A stretch of 64,000 nucleotides of DNA from an uncultured Sphingomonadaceae bacterium (GTDB lineage Bacteria > Pseudomonadota > Alphaproteobacteria > Sphingomonadales > Sphingomonadaceae), in contig CANKZR010000001.1 in the NCBI GenBank assembly GCA_947488625.1, positions 930,001 to 994,000 of the forward strand. The letters are read 5' to 3'. A program made the translations under genes and the position numbers. Positions 26,329 through 35,648 of this stretch are shown here, one piece after another; the first letter of the stretch is position 1; every line of letters begins with the position of its first letter. Under the pieces are notes generated by a model that saw nothing but the letters and a program-made list of their open reading frames with translations, made no database searches and was not told where the DNA came from.

Positions 26329-27726
26329 ATGTCTGCACCAGGCGATGCTGCCGATTCCGGCGGTGGCATTCGCTATGGGCCGCGGCACACGGGTAGCCTT
26401 GCCCAGCGGATGATGCTGATCGCAGCGGGGTGGATCTTTGCCCTGCTGCTGCTGGGCGGACTGGCTCTTGATCGGGCGCTTACCAACCTCGTGTCGAACC
26501 AGTTCGACGAACAACTTGAAATTTCGCTCACCTCGATGGTGCTGTCGGCTGATCTGGATCCCTTCGGCGAGGTCTTCTTCAATCGTATCCTGGGCGATCA
26601 ACGCTTTCTGGAGCCTAACAGCGGCTATTACTGGCAGATCAACGGTGAAGGCGTCGCTCCATTGCTGTCGCGCTCCTTGTGGGACGAGGAACTGGTCATT
26701 CGAGAGGATGCGGCTGCCTACGATCCGGTCTTTTACGATTCCAGCCAGCCGGAGCTTGGATCGCTGCGGCTGGCACAGCGTACGGTGGCCTTGCCCGGCA
26801 GCGATATCGAATGGCAATTCGTGGTGGCTGCCAACCGCGAAGAACTGGACCAGCAGATCGCCGATATCCGTTCAATCCTCGTCTGGTCTTTCGCCATACT
26901 GGGCATCGGCCTGATCCTGATGGCCATGGCGCAGACATGGTACGGGCTTGGCCCCTTGCGCCGCATTCGCAAGGCGATTGCGCGTATCCGGTCATCCGGC
27001 AGCAATCGCGTGACCGATCCGCTGCCGCTGGAAGTGCAGCCCATGGTGGACGAGTTGAACGCGCTGCTGGAACACTCCGAATTGCAGGCGGAGGAGGCGA
27101 GGCGCCATGCTGGCAATCTGGCCCATGCCCTGAAGACGCCGCTCACCGTGGTGACGAATGCCGCCAGTGCAGGCGCGCCGGATCTGGACGACACGGTATT
27201 ACGAGAGGCTGCCACGATGCGGCGGCAGGTCGATCACCACCTCGCCAGGGCGCGCGCCGTGGGTCGCCGGGCCGTGGGCCTGTCACGTGCCAATCTGATG
27301 GACAGCGCCGTTGCGGTGGAGCGCGCCGTGGGTCGTCTTTATCCGCAGGTCCGCTTCGATATCGACGGGAATGGCGATGCCCATGTCGCTGTCGAACCGC
27401 AGGATCTCGATGAACTGCTCGGCAACCTGATCGAAAATGCGGCGAAGTACGGTGGCGGCAGCGTTTTCGTCACCGTCGATGCGGAGCCCGATGCGGCACT
27501 ATGCGCGGTGCTGGTCGAGGATGACGGAATGGGAATTCCCGAAGCGCAGCGGGTCGACATCTTCGGGCGCGGAGCGCGCCTGGATACAGAGAAACCGGGC
27601 ACCGGCCTTGGCCTCGCCATCGTGCGCGACGTGGCCGAAATTTATGGCGGCAGTGTGCAACTTGATGAGAGCGAAGATCTAGGGGGTCTGCTGATCACCT
27701 TGCGACTGCCGCGCGCCAGCGAATAG
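26329..27726 (+). CDS. PhoQ-like membrane sensor histidine kinase
   Basis: A 465-residue kinase. Residues about 25-50 form TM1 (MLIAAGWIFALLLLGGLAL). The periplasmic sensor spans about 50-185, and TM2 is near 190-210 (ILVWSFAILGIGLILM). After a HAMP-like segment comes the H-box with H266 in NLAHALKTPLTVV. The ATPase has N-box NLIENAAKYGGG, DDGMGIP and GTGLGLAIVRDVAE, all intact. ATG 26329 with GCGGAGGGAA upstream is preferred to an earlier codon that overlaps the regulator gene. The HALKTPL box and layout resemble PhoQ-class sensors, but the stimulus (Mg, peptides or other) is not evident. Confidence 0.9.
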   Translation: MSAPGDAADSGGGIRYGPRHTGSLAQRMMLIAAGWIFALLLLGGLALDRALTNLVSNQFDEQLEISLTSMVLSADLDPFGEVFFNRILGDQRFLEPNSGYYWQINGEGVAPLLSRSLWDEELVIREDAAAYDPVFYDSSQPELGSLRLAQRTVALPGSDIEWQFVVAANREELDQQIADIRSILVWSFAILGIGLILMAMAQTWYGLGPLRRIRKAIARIRSSGSNRVTDPLPLEVQPMVDELNALLEHSELQAEEARRHAGNLAHALKTPLTVVTNAASAGAPDLDDTVLREAATMRRQVDHHLARARAVGRRAVGLSRANLMDSAVAVERAVGRLYPQVRFDIDGNGDAHVAVEPQDLDELLGNLIENAAKYGGGSVFVTVDAEPDAALCAVLVEDDGMGIPEAQRVDIFGRGARLDTEKPGTGLGLAIVRDVAEIYGGSVQLDESEDLGGLLITLRLPRASE

Positions 27727-27762
27727 CATCCGTCGAGCAGTCTTCGTATGAATAACCCGGAC

Positions 27763-28125
27763 TTATGCGTCCTCTTTCAGCAAATTCAGCGCCGTCTCGA
27801 TGACAAGTTCTGAATCCGCAGGTTTAGGCAGGTGGATGGCACCAAGCCTGCGCACCCTTTCCTCCGCACGGTTCAAGTCCCCGGAATGCAGGAGGTAGGG
27901 TATTCCGCGCCGATCCAGTTCCTCTGCCACCGGAACGCAATTTTCTTTTCCCTTCAGCGTCACATCCAGAATGGCCACATCGATATCCTGTTGTTCCAGG
28001 TATGATAGCGCCTTTTCCACGTTGGACGCGCAGAACGCTGTGCAGCCTTCGTCTTCGGCGGCGAATTCCAAGTCCATGAGGATCAACGGTTCGTCCTCCA
28101 GCAAGAGGATCGCGGCTTTCGACAT
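27763..28125 (-). CDS. Single-domain response regulator, LovR-like
   Basis: A 120-residue stand-alone receiver domain. The acidic pair is in LLEDEPLIL (E10-D11), the phosphorylation site is D54 in VAILDVTLKGKENC, and K near 101 lies in IHLPKPADSE. No output domain exists, so it passes or removes phosphate rather than binding DNA. It follows the LOV kinase gene by 15 bases on the same strand, so the two are almost certainly a pair. In Brucella, Erythrobacter and Caulobacter, LOV kinases are accompanied by a LovR protein of this type that feeds the general stress response. That assignment is by analogy. Confidence 0.88.
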   Translation of the reverse strand: MSKAAILLLEDEPLILMDLEFAAEDEGCTAFCASNVEKALSYLEQQDIDVAILDVTLKGKENCVPVAEELDRRGIPYLLHSGDLNRAEERVRRLGAIHLPKPADSELVIETALNLLKEDA

Positions 28126-28140
28126 CAGGTTTTCTTTCGC

Positions 28141-29241
28141 TTAACTGGCAGGAAACGCGATGGTGACCTGAAGGCCCTCGGCGTTCCATTCGCGGTGTAT
28201 CGTGCCATCGGCGTGCCTGATCAATCGGTCAATGATTGCATTTCCAGAACCCGTCTTGCCCGAAGGGGCATTGATACGCGGGCCCCCGCGTTCGACCCAG
28301 GAAATCACGAGCTCATCCTGCTCTCCGCCGACTATACGCCAACTCACCTCGACCGTTCCACCGCCTTCCGACCATGCGCCGTGCTTTTCCGCGTTGGCGG
28401 CGAGTTCATGAAGCGTAACTCCGACGCCCGAGACCACGTTGAATGGCACTCTCGCCCCGTTGCCCTGCAACTCGAGCCGACCCGGTTCAAGATCGTAGGG
28501 TGCGAGGATTGCGCGAATGGCTTGTCCGATCTGGATATCACCGCTTGAGGCCTCGTCCAACGTCGTTTCATACGCGCGGCCCAAGGCCTGGACCCGATTG
28601 TTGATTTCGCGCGCTTCGCTCTCCACGCCGCGCATCCTGCCGGTGATGTTCACGATGCCGGAGATAACCGCGAACATGTTTTTCATGCGGTGCGAAAGTT
28701 CTCTCGCCATTTCCTTGGCATACAGCTCCTCCGCCCGTGCGGCGCGCACGTCGGAAACATCCCACTGGCTGCCGAAGAAATACAGCAGTTCTCCCTCGCT
28801 ATTGTAGATCGGGCCGATATGGAGAGCGTTCCAGAACTTTTCGCCGTTCTTGCGATAATTCACCAGTTCCACGACCGTGACGTCTTCGTCCTCTATAGCC
28901 TTGCGGATCTTGGCAATGGCGGCAGGATCGGTATCCGGACCCTGGAGGAACCGGCAGTTCTTGCCGGTAATTTCCTCTTCGGAATAGCCCGTAAGTTCCC
29001 GAAAGGCGCGGTTGGAGAAGATGATCGCGTCATCCGGATCGTGCGGATCTGTCAGACACATTGCCATTCGGGTCTGCGCCATTGCCTGTTCGAACAGGAC
29101 CCCGGATGCGCCGGAGAACTGATCATCCGGATGGGCTTCACGAAATCTGTCGGGACTTGAATCGAAGTTGGGGCCAGCGTCATAGGCTTGCCCGCTCCCC
29201 TTCGACATCTGGCCGGGATTGATTTTTGTTGATTTGTCCAT
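28141..29241 (-). CDS. LOV-domain HWE histidine kinase (blue-light sensor)
   Basis: A 366-residue soluble photoreceptor kinase. The LOV domain (about 50-165) has the flavin-adduct motif GKNCRFLQ with C96. Flavin-contacting Asn lie in VNYRKNGEKFWNAL (N128 and N138) and Gln in FGSQWDVS (Q159). The kinase part has H184 in LSHRMKNMF, LHELAANAEKHGAW and SWVERGG, the His and W-x-E pattern that defines HWE kinases. Light forms a Cys-flavin bond and controls autophosphorylation in characterised relatives such as the Erythrobacter LOV-HKs of about 346 and 368 residues. ATG 29241 avoids overlap with the chorismate mutase gene; a GTG at 29316 is possible. Confidence 0.93.
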   Translation of the reverse strand: MDKSTKINPGQMSKGSGQAYDAGPNFDSSPDRFREAHPDDQFSGASGVLFEQAMAQTRMAMCLTDPHDPDDAIIFSNRAFRELTGYSEEEITGKNCRFLQGPDTDPAAIAKIRKAIEDEDVTVVELVNYRKNGEKFWNALHIGPIYNSEGELLYFFGSQWDVSDVRAARAEELYAKEMARELSHRMKNMFAVISGIVNITGRMRGVESEAREINNRVQALGRAYETTLDEASSGDIQIGQAIRAILAPYDLEPGRLELQGNGARVPFNVVSGVGVTLHELAANAEKHGAWSEGGGTVEVSWRIVGGEQDELVISWVERGGPRINAPSGKTGSGNAIIDRLIRHADGTIHREWNAEGLQVTIAFPAS

Positions 29242-29305
29242 TTCGCCAGCGAAACACCTCGAAGGCGGCTTTGGTTCCACAACAGTAAAATCAGACTGTT
29301 GCCGA

Positions 29306-29638
29306 TTAGTCACCACGCGCGATGCGGTGGTGCCGGATCACTTCGTCTATGACGAAGCGAATGAACTTCTCGCTGAACTCGGGATCGAGATCGGCTTCTA
29401 CAGCGAGTTTTCGCAGCCGCTCGATCTGTCTCGCCTCGCGATCGGGATCGGCGGGTGGAAGCTGGGTCTTCGCCTTGTATTCGCCAACCGCCTGCGTGAT
29501 GCGAAAACGCTCTGCCAGCATGTGGATCAGCGCAGCATCGATATTGTCGATACTCCTGCGAAATCCGGCAAGGACGGGGTCAGGATTTTGGTTGGCCATC
29601 GGTTCAATCGGGGAAGGCTGCTGGGTTTGGCTGGGCAT
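29306..29638 (-). CDS. AroQ-class chorismate mutase
   Basis: A 110-residue all-helical enzyme that converts chorismate to prephenate for Phe and Tyr synthesis. The characteristic residues sit in RRSIDNIDAALIHMLAERF, VGEYKAKTQLPPADPDRE (Lys and Arg that bind the substrate) and KFIRFVIDEVIRHHR. It is a single-domain form, not fused to prephenate dehydratase or dehydrogenase. ATG 29638 has AAGGGA at suitable spacing; a shorter start at 29599 is also possible. It lies just upstream of the LOV kinase gene on the same strand with a 64-base gap, so they may share a transcript. Confidence 0.9.
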   Translation of the reverse strand: MPSQTQQPSPIEPMANQNPDPVLAGFRRSIDNIDAALIHMLAERFRITQAVGEYKAKTQLPPADPDREARQIERLRKLAVEADLDPEFSEKFIRFVIDEVIRHHRIARGD

Positions 29639-29703
29639 GCGTCCCTTCTTGCGGGAGAAATGTACGCTTGCCAACACCCCTGTGCATCCCCATTGAGGCC
29701 CGC

Positions 29704-30726
29704 ATGAGCGACAACGTCGTCCCCATCAAGCGCGGTCCGGAGGCATCACCGCCGACCCTGGCACCGATCCTGTCGCTGACCGCGACGTCGATGAATTCGG
29801 TAAACTCGATCATCCTTGACCGGATGCAGAGCGAAATTCCGTTGATCCCGGCATTGGCCGGCCATCTGATCGCGGGTGGAGGCAAACGCATGCGCCCCAT
29901 GCTCACGCTGGCTGGGGCCGAGGTGGTGGGATACCAGGGCACGCGTCATCACAAGCTGGCCGCTGCTGTGGAATTCATCCACACCGCCACCCTGCTGCAC
30001 GACGACGTTGTGGACGGCAGCGAGATGCGGCGCGGCAAGTCTGCGGCCAACATCGTCTATGGCAATCCCGCCACGGTGCTGGTCGGCGATTTCCTGTTTT
30101 CCCGCGCTTTCGAGCTGATGGTGGAGGATGGCAGCCTGAAGGTTCTGAAAATCCTTTCCGGTGCCAGTGCCATCATCGCGCAGGGCGAAGTCGACCAGTT
30201 GACCGCGCAGCGCAAGATCGAGACGAGCGAGGAACGCTATCTCACCATCATCGGCGCCAAGACCGCCGCGCTATTTGCTGCCGCCAGTCGCATTTCCGCT
30301 GTCGTTGCTGAAAAGAGCGAAGAAGAGGAACTGGCGCTGGATTCCTATGGTCGCAATCTGGGCATCGCCTTCCAGCTGGTGGACGATGCCATCGACTACG
30401 ATTCCGAAGCCGCCGAGATGGGCAAGGACCGCGGTGACGACTTCCGCGAAGGCAAGATGACGTTGCCCGTCATCCTCGCTTATGCCCGCGGGAACGAGGA
30501 GGAGCGTCGTTTCTGGCAGGATGCCATCGCCGGTTTCAGTACCGAGGATGAAGACCTGACCCATGCGATCGACCTGATCCGCAAGCACGATTGCGTGACC
30601 GCGACGCGTGACCGCGCCCGCCATTACGCCCAGCGCGCCTGCGATGCCCTTTCGATCTTCCCCGATACCGCCGCCCGCCGTGCCATGGTGGAAGCGGCAC
30701 AATTCGCGGTTGCGCGAGGGTATTGA
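29704..30726 (+). CDS. ispB: Long-chain trans-polyprenyl diphosphate synthase
   Basis: A 340-residue trans-prenyltransferase. The first Asp-rich motif is DDVVD at D100-D104 after LLHD, the second DDAID starts at D227, and KRMRP (61-65) binds isopentenyl diphosphate. It extends farnesyl diphosphate to the ubiquinone side chain; sphingomonads use ubiquinone-10, so decaprenyl diphosphate synthase is likely, although chain length cannot be read from motifs. ATG 29704 was chosen over an upstream in-frame one. It lies divergently from chorismate mutase, and the two biosynthetic starts share the intervening control region. Confidence 0.92.
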   Translation: MSDNVVPIKRGPEASPPTLAPILSLTATSMNSVNSIILDRMQSEIPLIPALAGHLIAGGGKRMRPMLTLAGAEVVGYQGTRHHKLAAAVEFIHTATLLHDDVVDGSEMRRGKSAANIVYGNPATVLVGDFLFSRAFELMVEDGSLKVLKILSGASAIIAQGEVDQLTAQRKIETSEERYLTIIGAKTAALFAAASRISAVVAEKSEEEELALDSYGRNLGIAFQLVDDAIDYDSEAAEMGKDRGDDFREGKMTLPVILAYARGNEEERRFWQDAIAGFSTEDEDLTHAIDLIRKHDCVTATRDRARHYAQRACDALSIFPDTAARRAMVEAAQFAVARGY

Positions 30727-30769
30727 GCACAGCGCCGTGCAATAGCACCCGGCGAATGCGGAAACGGAA

Positions 30770-33202
30770 GTGGTAGAAAACCTTCCCATCCACGCAGTAT
30801 TGCCGGACCTGCTGGCCGCTCTGCGCCAGCGCAACGGCGCAGTCCTCGTCGCACCGCCCGGAGCGGGAAAGACCACTGCGGTTGCGCCGGCCTTTCTTGC
30901 CGAAGAATGGTGTACGGGTCAGATCATCCTGACCTCTCCACGCCGCGTGGCCGCGCGGGCTGCGGCGGAGCGAATCGCCAGCCTGTTGGGAGAGAAGCCG
31001 GGTGAGCGCGTCGGCTACCTTACCCGATTGGACAGCAGGCAATCGAAGGCCACGCGTATCCTCGTTGTGACAGAAGCAATCCTGGTGAACCGCCTGCTGG
31101 AAGATCAGGAACTGAATGGCATATCCGCCATCCTGTTCGACGAGGCTCACGAGCGACATCTCGATTCCGATCTTGGGCTGGCCCTGGCGCTGGAAAGCCA
31201 GCAGGTGCTGCGTGAAGACCTGCGCATCGCGGTAATGTCTGCCACCATCGATGGAGCGCGGTTTGCCCGGCTGATGGGGCCAAGCACACCGGTTGTCGAG
31301 AGTGAGGGGAAAGCATTTCCCTTGCGGATTGAATGGCTTGGTGCCCGGCCCGAAGATCGAATCGAAGCCGCTATGACGTCCGCCGTGTTGCAGGCATGGC
31401 GCGAGGAGCAGGGCGATATACTCGCTTTCCTGCCCGGTGTGGGCGAGATCGAACGCACGCGCGAACGCTTGATGGAGCGGCTTGCAGGTGTGCCCATCCT
31501 GCCCTTGCACGGGCAGGTCCAGCCGCAGGACCAGCGCGCCGCCCTTCGGCGAGATCCCGATGGCAGGCGGCGCATCGTACTGGCAACCAGTATCGCGGAG
31601 ACTTCGCTGACGCTGGAAGGCGTATCGGTCGTGGTCGACAGCGGGCTGGCGCGCCGGGCAGAGTTCGACAAGGCGGCAGGGACCACCCACCTCGTTACGC
31701 AGCGTGCCAGCCAGGCTGCGGCAGCACAAAGGGCAGGGCGCGCCGCCCGCACCGGGCCGGGCGTGGCCTACCGATTGTGGGAAGAAGCCGGTCATGCGGG
31801 GCGACCGGCGTTCGATCCACCAGAGATGCTGACGTCGGACCTAGCGCCCCTGATGCTGAGCCTGGCGCGATGGGGCGTTACGGAGCCTGCCAACCTGCAA
31901 TGGCTAGACCCCCCGCCAGATGCCGCGGTCGCATCCGCCCGCGAACGCCTGCGCAAACTGGGCGCGTTGGACGGTGCTGGCGCTATCACGCCATGGGGTG
32001 AGAATATTGCGACGCTCCCACTCGACCCGGAAAGCGCTGCGGCCGTGCTGTTCGGAGCGCGCACCGGGCAAGCGGAGGAGGCGGCAAAGCTGGTGCTGTT
32101 GTCGCAGGAGCGAGGACTTGGTGGACGGGGCGAGGACCTGCTGCAGCGCCTGCAACGCTGGAACGGCGACCGGGGCAAGCGGGCTGATGCCTCGCGCAGA
32201 TTGGCCCAGAGGTGGGCGAGGGCAGCAGACCGCTTGATTGAAGGCGACGACAACAAGCCATTGAGCCCTGCGCTTCATATCGCCTTTGCACGGCCCGACT
32301 TCATCGCACGGCGCAGGGACCACACGGGTGAGCAATGGGCCTCTGCTGGTGGACGTGGTTTCATGCTTGATCCTGCTTCGCCGCTGGCGCGAGCCGAATG
32401 GATTGTCATCGCCGACGCTACCGGTCAGGCGAAGGGTGCGCGCGTCTTGGCGGCGGCGGAATTGGCGCGATCCGACATCGAGGAGCATCTTGCTTATCTG
32501 ATCGAGGAACGCACCGTAGCCCGCTGGAACAATTCCGAAAAACGGGCGGAGGCGAGGCGCGAGAAGCGGCTGGGTGCCATCACCATGGCAAGCGGCCCTG
32601 ACCCCGACCCTGACCCCGATGCGATTGCGGATATCCTTGTGGAAAAGGCGGTGGAGAACCTGGGGACGCTGCTTCCATCCGCCCTGCTGGCCCGCGCGCG
32701 TTTCGCCGGGATCGAGACGCTTTCACCTTCCACGCTCGCCAGCCGCGCAGACGAGTGGCTGATGCCCCTGCTGGAGGGGAAGCGCAATCTCGACATTTCC
32801 CAGTCGCGCACCGCGGAAGCTGCGCTGAACCTGCTGTCGTGGGAGGATCGCCAGTCGCTCGACACGATTGCCCCGCGCCATTTCACCAGCCCGGCTGGCA
32901 CGACGCACCAGATCGATTATGCAGGCGACGACGCGCCATCGGTTGAGGTGCGCGTACAGGCGCTGTTCGGTCTGGAGCGTCATCCGATGATCGGCGATAC
33001 CCCGCTATTGCTGAAGCTCACCAGCCCCGCAGGTCGACCCATTCAATCAACCCGCGATCTGCCCGCGTTCTGGCGCGGGAGCTGGGATGATGTGCGCAAG
33101 GACATGAAGGGTCGCTATCCAAAGCACCGCTGGCCGGATGAGCCGTGGACCGAAAAACCGAGCCTGAAAACGAAGAACGCCTTTTCAAAAGGCGGCGGTT
33201 GA
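30770..33202 (+). CDS. hrpB: ATP-dependent RNA helicase HrpB
   Basis: An 810-residue DEAH-box helicase. Walker A is PPGAGKTTAV (K34), the Walker B DEAH is D124-H127 in LFDEAHERHLD, and motif III is MSATIDG. Later motifs include ATSIAETSLTLEGV and QRAGRAARTGPG. A helicase-associated domain and the HrpB-type C-terminus (GTTHQIDYAGDDAP) follow. The start is a GTG. Residues PDPDPDPD near position 612 are a small coding repeat (32599-32622). HrpB is non-essential in E. coli and its substrate is uncertain. It ends 18 bases before the NDUFS4-like gene. Confidence 0.95.
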   Translation: MVENLPIHAVLPDLLAALRQRNGAVLVAPPGAGKTTAVAPAFLAEEWCTGQIILTSPRRVAARAAAERIASLLGEKPGERVGYLTRLDSRQSKATRILVVTEAILVNRLLEDQELNGISAILFDEAHERHLDSDLGLALALESQQVLREDLRIAVMSATIDGARFARLMGPSTPVVESEGKAFPLRIEWLGARPEDRIEAAMTSAVLQAWREEQGDILAFLPGVGEIERTRERLMERLAGVPILPLHGQVQPQDQRAALRRDPDGRRRIVLATSIAETSLTLEGVSVVVDSGLARRAEFDKAAGTTHLVTQRASQAAAAQRAGRAARTGPGVAYRLWEEAGHAGRPAFDPPEMLTSDLAPLMLSLARWGVTEPANLQWLDPPPDAAVASARERLRKLGALDGAGAITPWGENIATLPLDPESAAAVLFGARTGQAEEAAKLVLLSQERGLGGRGEDLLQRLQRWNGDRGKRADASRRLAQRWARAADRLIEGDDNKPLSPALHIAFARPDFIARRRDHTGEQWASAGGRGFMLDPASPLARAEWIVIADATGQAKGARVLAAAELARSDIEEHLAYLIEERTVARWNNSEKRAEARREKRLGAITMASGPDPDPDPDAIADILVEKAVENLGTLLPSALLARARFAGIETLSPSTLASRADEWLMPLLEGKRNLDISQSRTAEAALNLLSWEDRQSLDTIAPRHFTSPAGTTHQIDYAGDDAPSVEVRVQALFGLERHPMIGDTPLLLKLTSPAGRPIQSTRDLPAFWRGSWDDVRKDMKGRYPKHRWPDEPWTEKPSLKTKNAFSKGGG

Positions 33203-33220
33203 ATTATCCGGTCAAGAATT

Positions 33221-33499
33221 ATGGAAGCTCGTATCTACAAGCGCCCCAAGAGCGCCATGCAATCCGGCAAGGCACTGGTTGACCAGTGGGTGCTGGATTT
33301 CGTCCCCGCAGAAGCCAAGCGTCCCGATCCGCTGATGGGATGGGCAGGCAGCGGCGATACGCGCCAGCAGGTGCAGCTGAAGTTTGCCACCTGCGAAGCT
33401 GCGCAAGCCTATGCGGAGAAGTACGGCATCGCTGCGCGCGTGCATTCGGTGCCACCCAAGAAGCTGAAGATCCAGGCTTACGCCGACAACTTCCGGTAG
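33221..33499 (+). CDS. NDUFS4-like complex I accessory subunit
   Basis: A 92-residue protein starting MEARIYKRPKSAMQSGK, with WVLDFVPAEAKRPDPLMGW and ending RVHSVPPKKLKIQAYADNF. This is the ETC complex I subunit conserved region known from mitochondrial NDUFS4 (18 kDa/AQDQ) and found in alphaproteobacteria. It is expected to attach to the peripheral arm of NADH:ubiquinone oxidoreductase and stabilise it. It is encoded far from any nuo cluster here, which is usual for this accessory subunit. Its role in bacteria is known mainly by homology. Confidence 0.9.
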   Translation: MEARIYKRPKSAMQSGKALVDQWVLDFVPAEAKRPDPLMGWAGSGDTRQQVQLKFATCEAAQAYAEKYGIAARVHSVPPKKLKIQAYADNFR

Positions 33500-33572
33500 G
33501 GTTGCAGCGCGAACGCGCTTCTCGATCACTTCGCGGTTGAACTAATCGTGGACAACCGCCATATGGCCCACC

Positions 33573-33660
33573 GGGAGTCGGGTGGACGTTCGCGTTTGCT
33601 CACCGGGTCAGGTCCGGAAGGAAGCAGCCCAGGTAAATGGCAGCGGGTCGCTCGGCTCCT
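33573..33660 (+). ncRNA. ffs: Signal recognition particle RNA (small bacterial type)
   Basis: The universally conserved SRP domain IV sequence GGTCAGGTCCGGAAGGAAGC is present at 33606-33625 with its GGAA tetraloop. A flanking helix can form between GGAGTCGGGTG (33574-33584) and CGCTCGGCTCC (33649-33659), eleven pairs with a few G-U wobbles, which sets the ends. The about 88-base size fits the short 4.5S RNA of proteobacteria. It lies just upstream of dnaX, a widely conserved neighbour. Confidence 0.92.
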
Positions 33661-33716
33661 TTATCCACCACATTGTTGCAATGACATTCGCAGCGCGAGG
33701 GCCTACCTTTGCGCGC

Positions 33717-35594
33717 ATGAGTGATTCACCGGAAAATCCGGATACACCTCCGTGGGAGGGTAACGGCGAGGCAGAAGAGGCAAAACCCTCGGTTGAGGAG
33801 TTGGAGGCGGCTGGCCAGAATTCCATGTTCGGCGATCCGGAACCTGCATCCGCGCCTGCGCCTGCACCGGTGAAAGGGGCTCCCGTGCCGACGACGCCTG
33901 CGCCCGAAGAACCCGCCGCTGCGGAACCTGCTGCAGCCGCACCGCTCCCTGATCCCGCGCAACCTTACCGCGTGCTGGCGCGTAAATACCGTCCGCAGAC
34001 TTTTTCCGAATTGATCGGACAGGAGCCGATGGTCCGTACGCTGGGCAATGCGATAGAGCGTGACCGGCTGGCCCATGCCTTTTTGATGACCGGCGTTCGC
34101 GGAGTGGGCAAGACCTCAACTGCGCGCCTCATTGCAAAGGCATTGAACTGTGTCGGGCCTGACGGGCAGGGCGGTCCCACTATCAATCCGTGCGGCGTGT
34201 GCGAGCCATGCACCGCGATTGCCGAAGGGCGGCATATCGATGTGATCGAGATGGACGCCGCCAGCCATACCGGTGTCGACGACGTGCGCGAGATTATCGA
34301 GGCGGTGCGCTATTCCGCCGTTTCCGCACGCTACAAGATCTACATCATCGACGAAGTGCACATGCTTTCGCGCAATGCCTTCAACGCGTTGCTGAAAACG
34401 CTGGAAGAACCGCCTGCGCATGTGAAATTCCTCTTCGCCACGACGGAGGTGGACAAGCTGCCGGTGACGGTACTCAGCCGTACCCAGCGTTTCGATCTGA
34501 GGCGCATCCCGCGCGAAATGTTGCAGGATCACTTCGCCGCCATCTGCCAGAAGGAAGGCGTGGAGGCGGAGGACGAGGCGCTGGCGATGATCGCCGCCGC
34601 TGCGGAAGGGTCAGTGCGCGACGGCCTTTCCATCCTCGACCAGGCGATTGCCCACGCGGACATGGATTCAGCCGAAGCGGGCACCACGGTGCGCGCCGCC
34701 AAGGTGCGCGACATGCTGGGGCTGGCCGACAAGGGGGCGCAGCGCAGGCTTTTCCAGCACCTGCTGGAAGGAAATCCGCAGGCTCTGCTGGCCGCTGTCG
34801 ATCAGCAATATGCACTGGGTGTGGAACCGCTGGCGCTGGTGCGGGCGCTGATGGAATTCACCCATCGCATCGCCGTGACGCAGGTCGGCGGCGGAGAAGC
34901 GGACGCGCCCACTTCGGAAGAACGGGATGCTCTGGGCGAATGGGCGCAGAAACTCTCGCCCGGACAGGTCCATCGCTTGTGGCAACTGCTGCTGAAGGGC
35001 CATGACGAGGTGCGCACCGCGCCCGATCCGCTGGTTGCGGCGCAGATGGCGTTGCTGCGCGTGTTGCACGCTGCCGACATGCCCGATCCCGGCAAGCTGG
35101 CCAAGCAGTTGAAGGACGCAGCGCTCGTCGGCGGTATCGCGGGTGGGGGCGGCACAAATGTCGGACAGGGCGGCGGCGCACCGCAGGCGCTCAACTGGCT
35201 GGAACTGGTGGAGCGGGTGGACAGGTCGCACCTGCCCAATGCCATGTCGCTATCCACCAAGCTGCGCATGCAGGTGCGCGTAATCGAACTGGGGCCGGGC
35301 AAGCTGGTGTTTGCCCAGCCGGATGGTTTCGAGGATGATATCGTCCCTGAAATCAAACAAGCCCTGCTGGAACTGACGGGAGAGCGTTGGGACATCCAGC
35401 GCACCGAAGGCAACGAAGAAAACAGGGGCACGCCCACGCTGGTGGAGCAGGACGAGGCCATGCGCCGCGCCGCCAAGCAACGCCTGGAATCGCATCCGAT
35501 GATGGAGGCCGTACGCACCCATTTTCCCGACGCGCAACTGGTGGAGCCGGTGGAACCCGTGCGGGGTCGCAAGGATTGGTCCCGCACCGGCTGA
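33717..35594 (+). CDS. dnaX: DNA polymerase III subunits gamma/tau
   Basis: A 625-residue clamp-loader ATPase. Residues 1-80 are acidic and then Ala/Pro-rich, an N-terminal extension common in alphaproteobacteria. The AAA+ module has Walker A GVRGVGKTSTARL (K132), zinc-module cysteines C145, C159, C162 and C165 (CGVCEPC), and Walker B IDEVHMLSRNAFNALLKTLE. A tau-like C-terminus (about 560-625) follows. The ATG at 33717 lies beyond the SRP RNA; an earlier in-frame start would run through that RNA gene and was rejected. No clear slippery site for a gamma frameshift was identified. It is followed by ebfC, the usual order. Confidence 0.97.
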   Translation: MSDSPENPDTPPWEGNGEAEEAKPSVEELEAAGQNSMFGDPEPASAPAPAPVKGAPVPTTPAPEEPAAAEPAAAAPLPDPAQPYRVLARKYRPQTFSELIGQEPMVRTLGNAIERDRLAHAFLMTGVRGVGKTSTARLIAKALNCVGPDGQGGPTINPCGVCEPCTAIAEGRHIDVIEMDAASHTGVDDVREIIEAVRYSAVSARYKIYIIDEVHMLSRNAFNALLKTLEEPPAHVKFLFATTEVDKLPVTVLSRTQRFDLRRIPREMLQDHFAAICQKEGVEAEDEALAMIAAAAEGSVRDGLSILDQAIAHADMDSAEAGTTVRAAKVRDMLGLADKGAQRRLFQHLLEGNPQALLAAVDQQYALGVEPLALVRALMEFTHRIAVTQVGGGEADAPTSEERDALGEWAQKLSPGQVHRLWQLLLKGHDEVRTAPDPLVAAQMALLRVLHAADMPDPGKLAKQLKDAALVGGIAGGGGTNVGQGGGAPQALNWLELVERVDRSHLPNAMSLSTKLRMQVRVIELGPGKLVFAQPDGFEDDIVPEIKQALLELTGERWDIQRTEGNEENRGTPTLVEQDEAMRRAAKQRLESHPMMEAVRTHFPDAQLVEPVEPVRGRKDWSRTG

Positions 35595-35648
35595 CAAAAT
35601 TTACCCTGTAACAGGGAATGACATTCCTACTCTCGAGGAGAAACGCAC

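Noticed and set aside
32599-32622. Short CCTGACCC-like tandem repeat
   Set aside because: It is in-frame coding sequence of hrpB (PDPDPDPD) and not a mobile or regulatory repeat.
33582-33716. In-frame extension of dnaX upstream of 33717
   Set aside because: It would translate the SRP RNA gene, and the dnaX family match begins after 33717.
35604-35616. CCCTGT-A-ACAGGG palindrome between dnaX and ebfC
   Set aside because: The spacer is one base, too short for a hairpin terminator, and no regulator binding such a site is known here.
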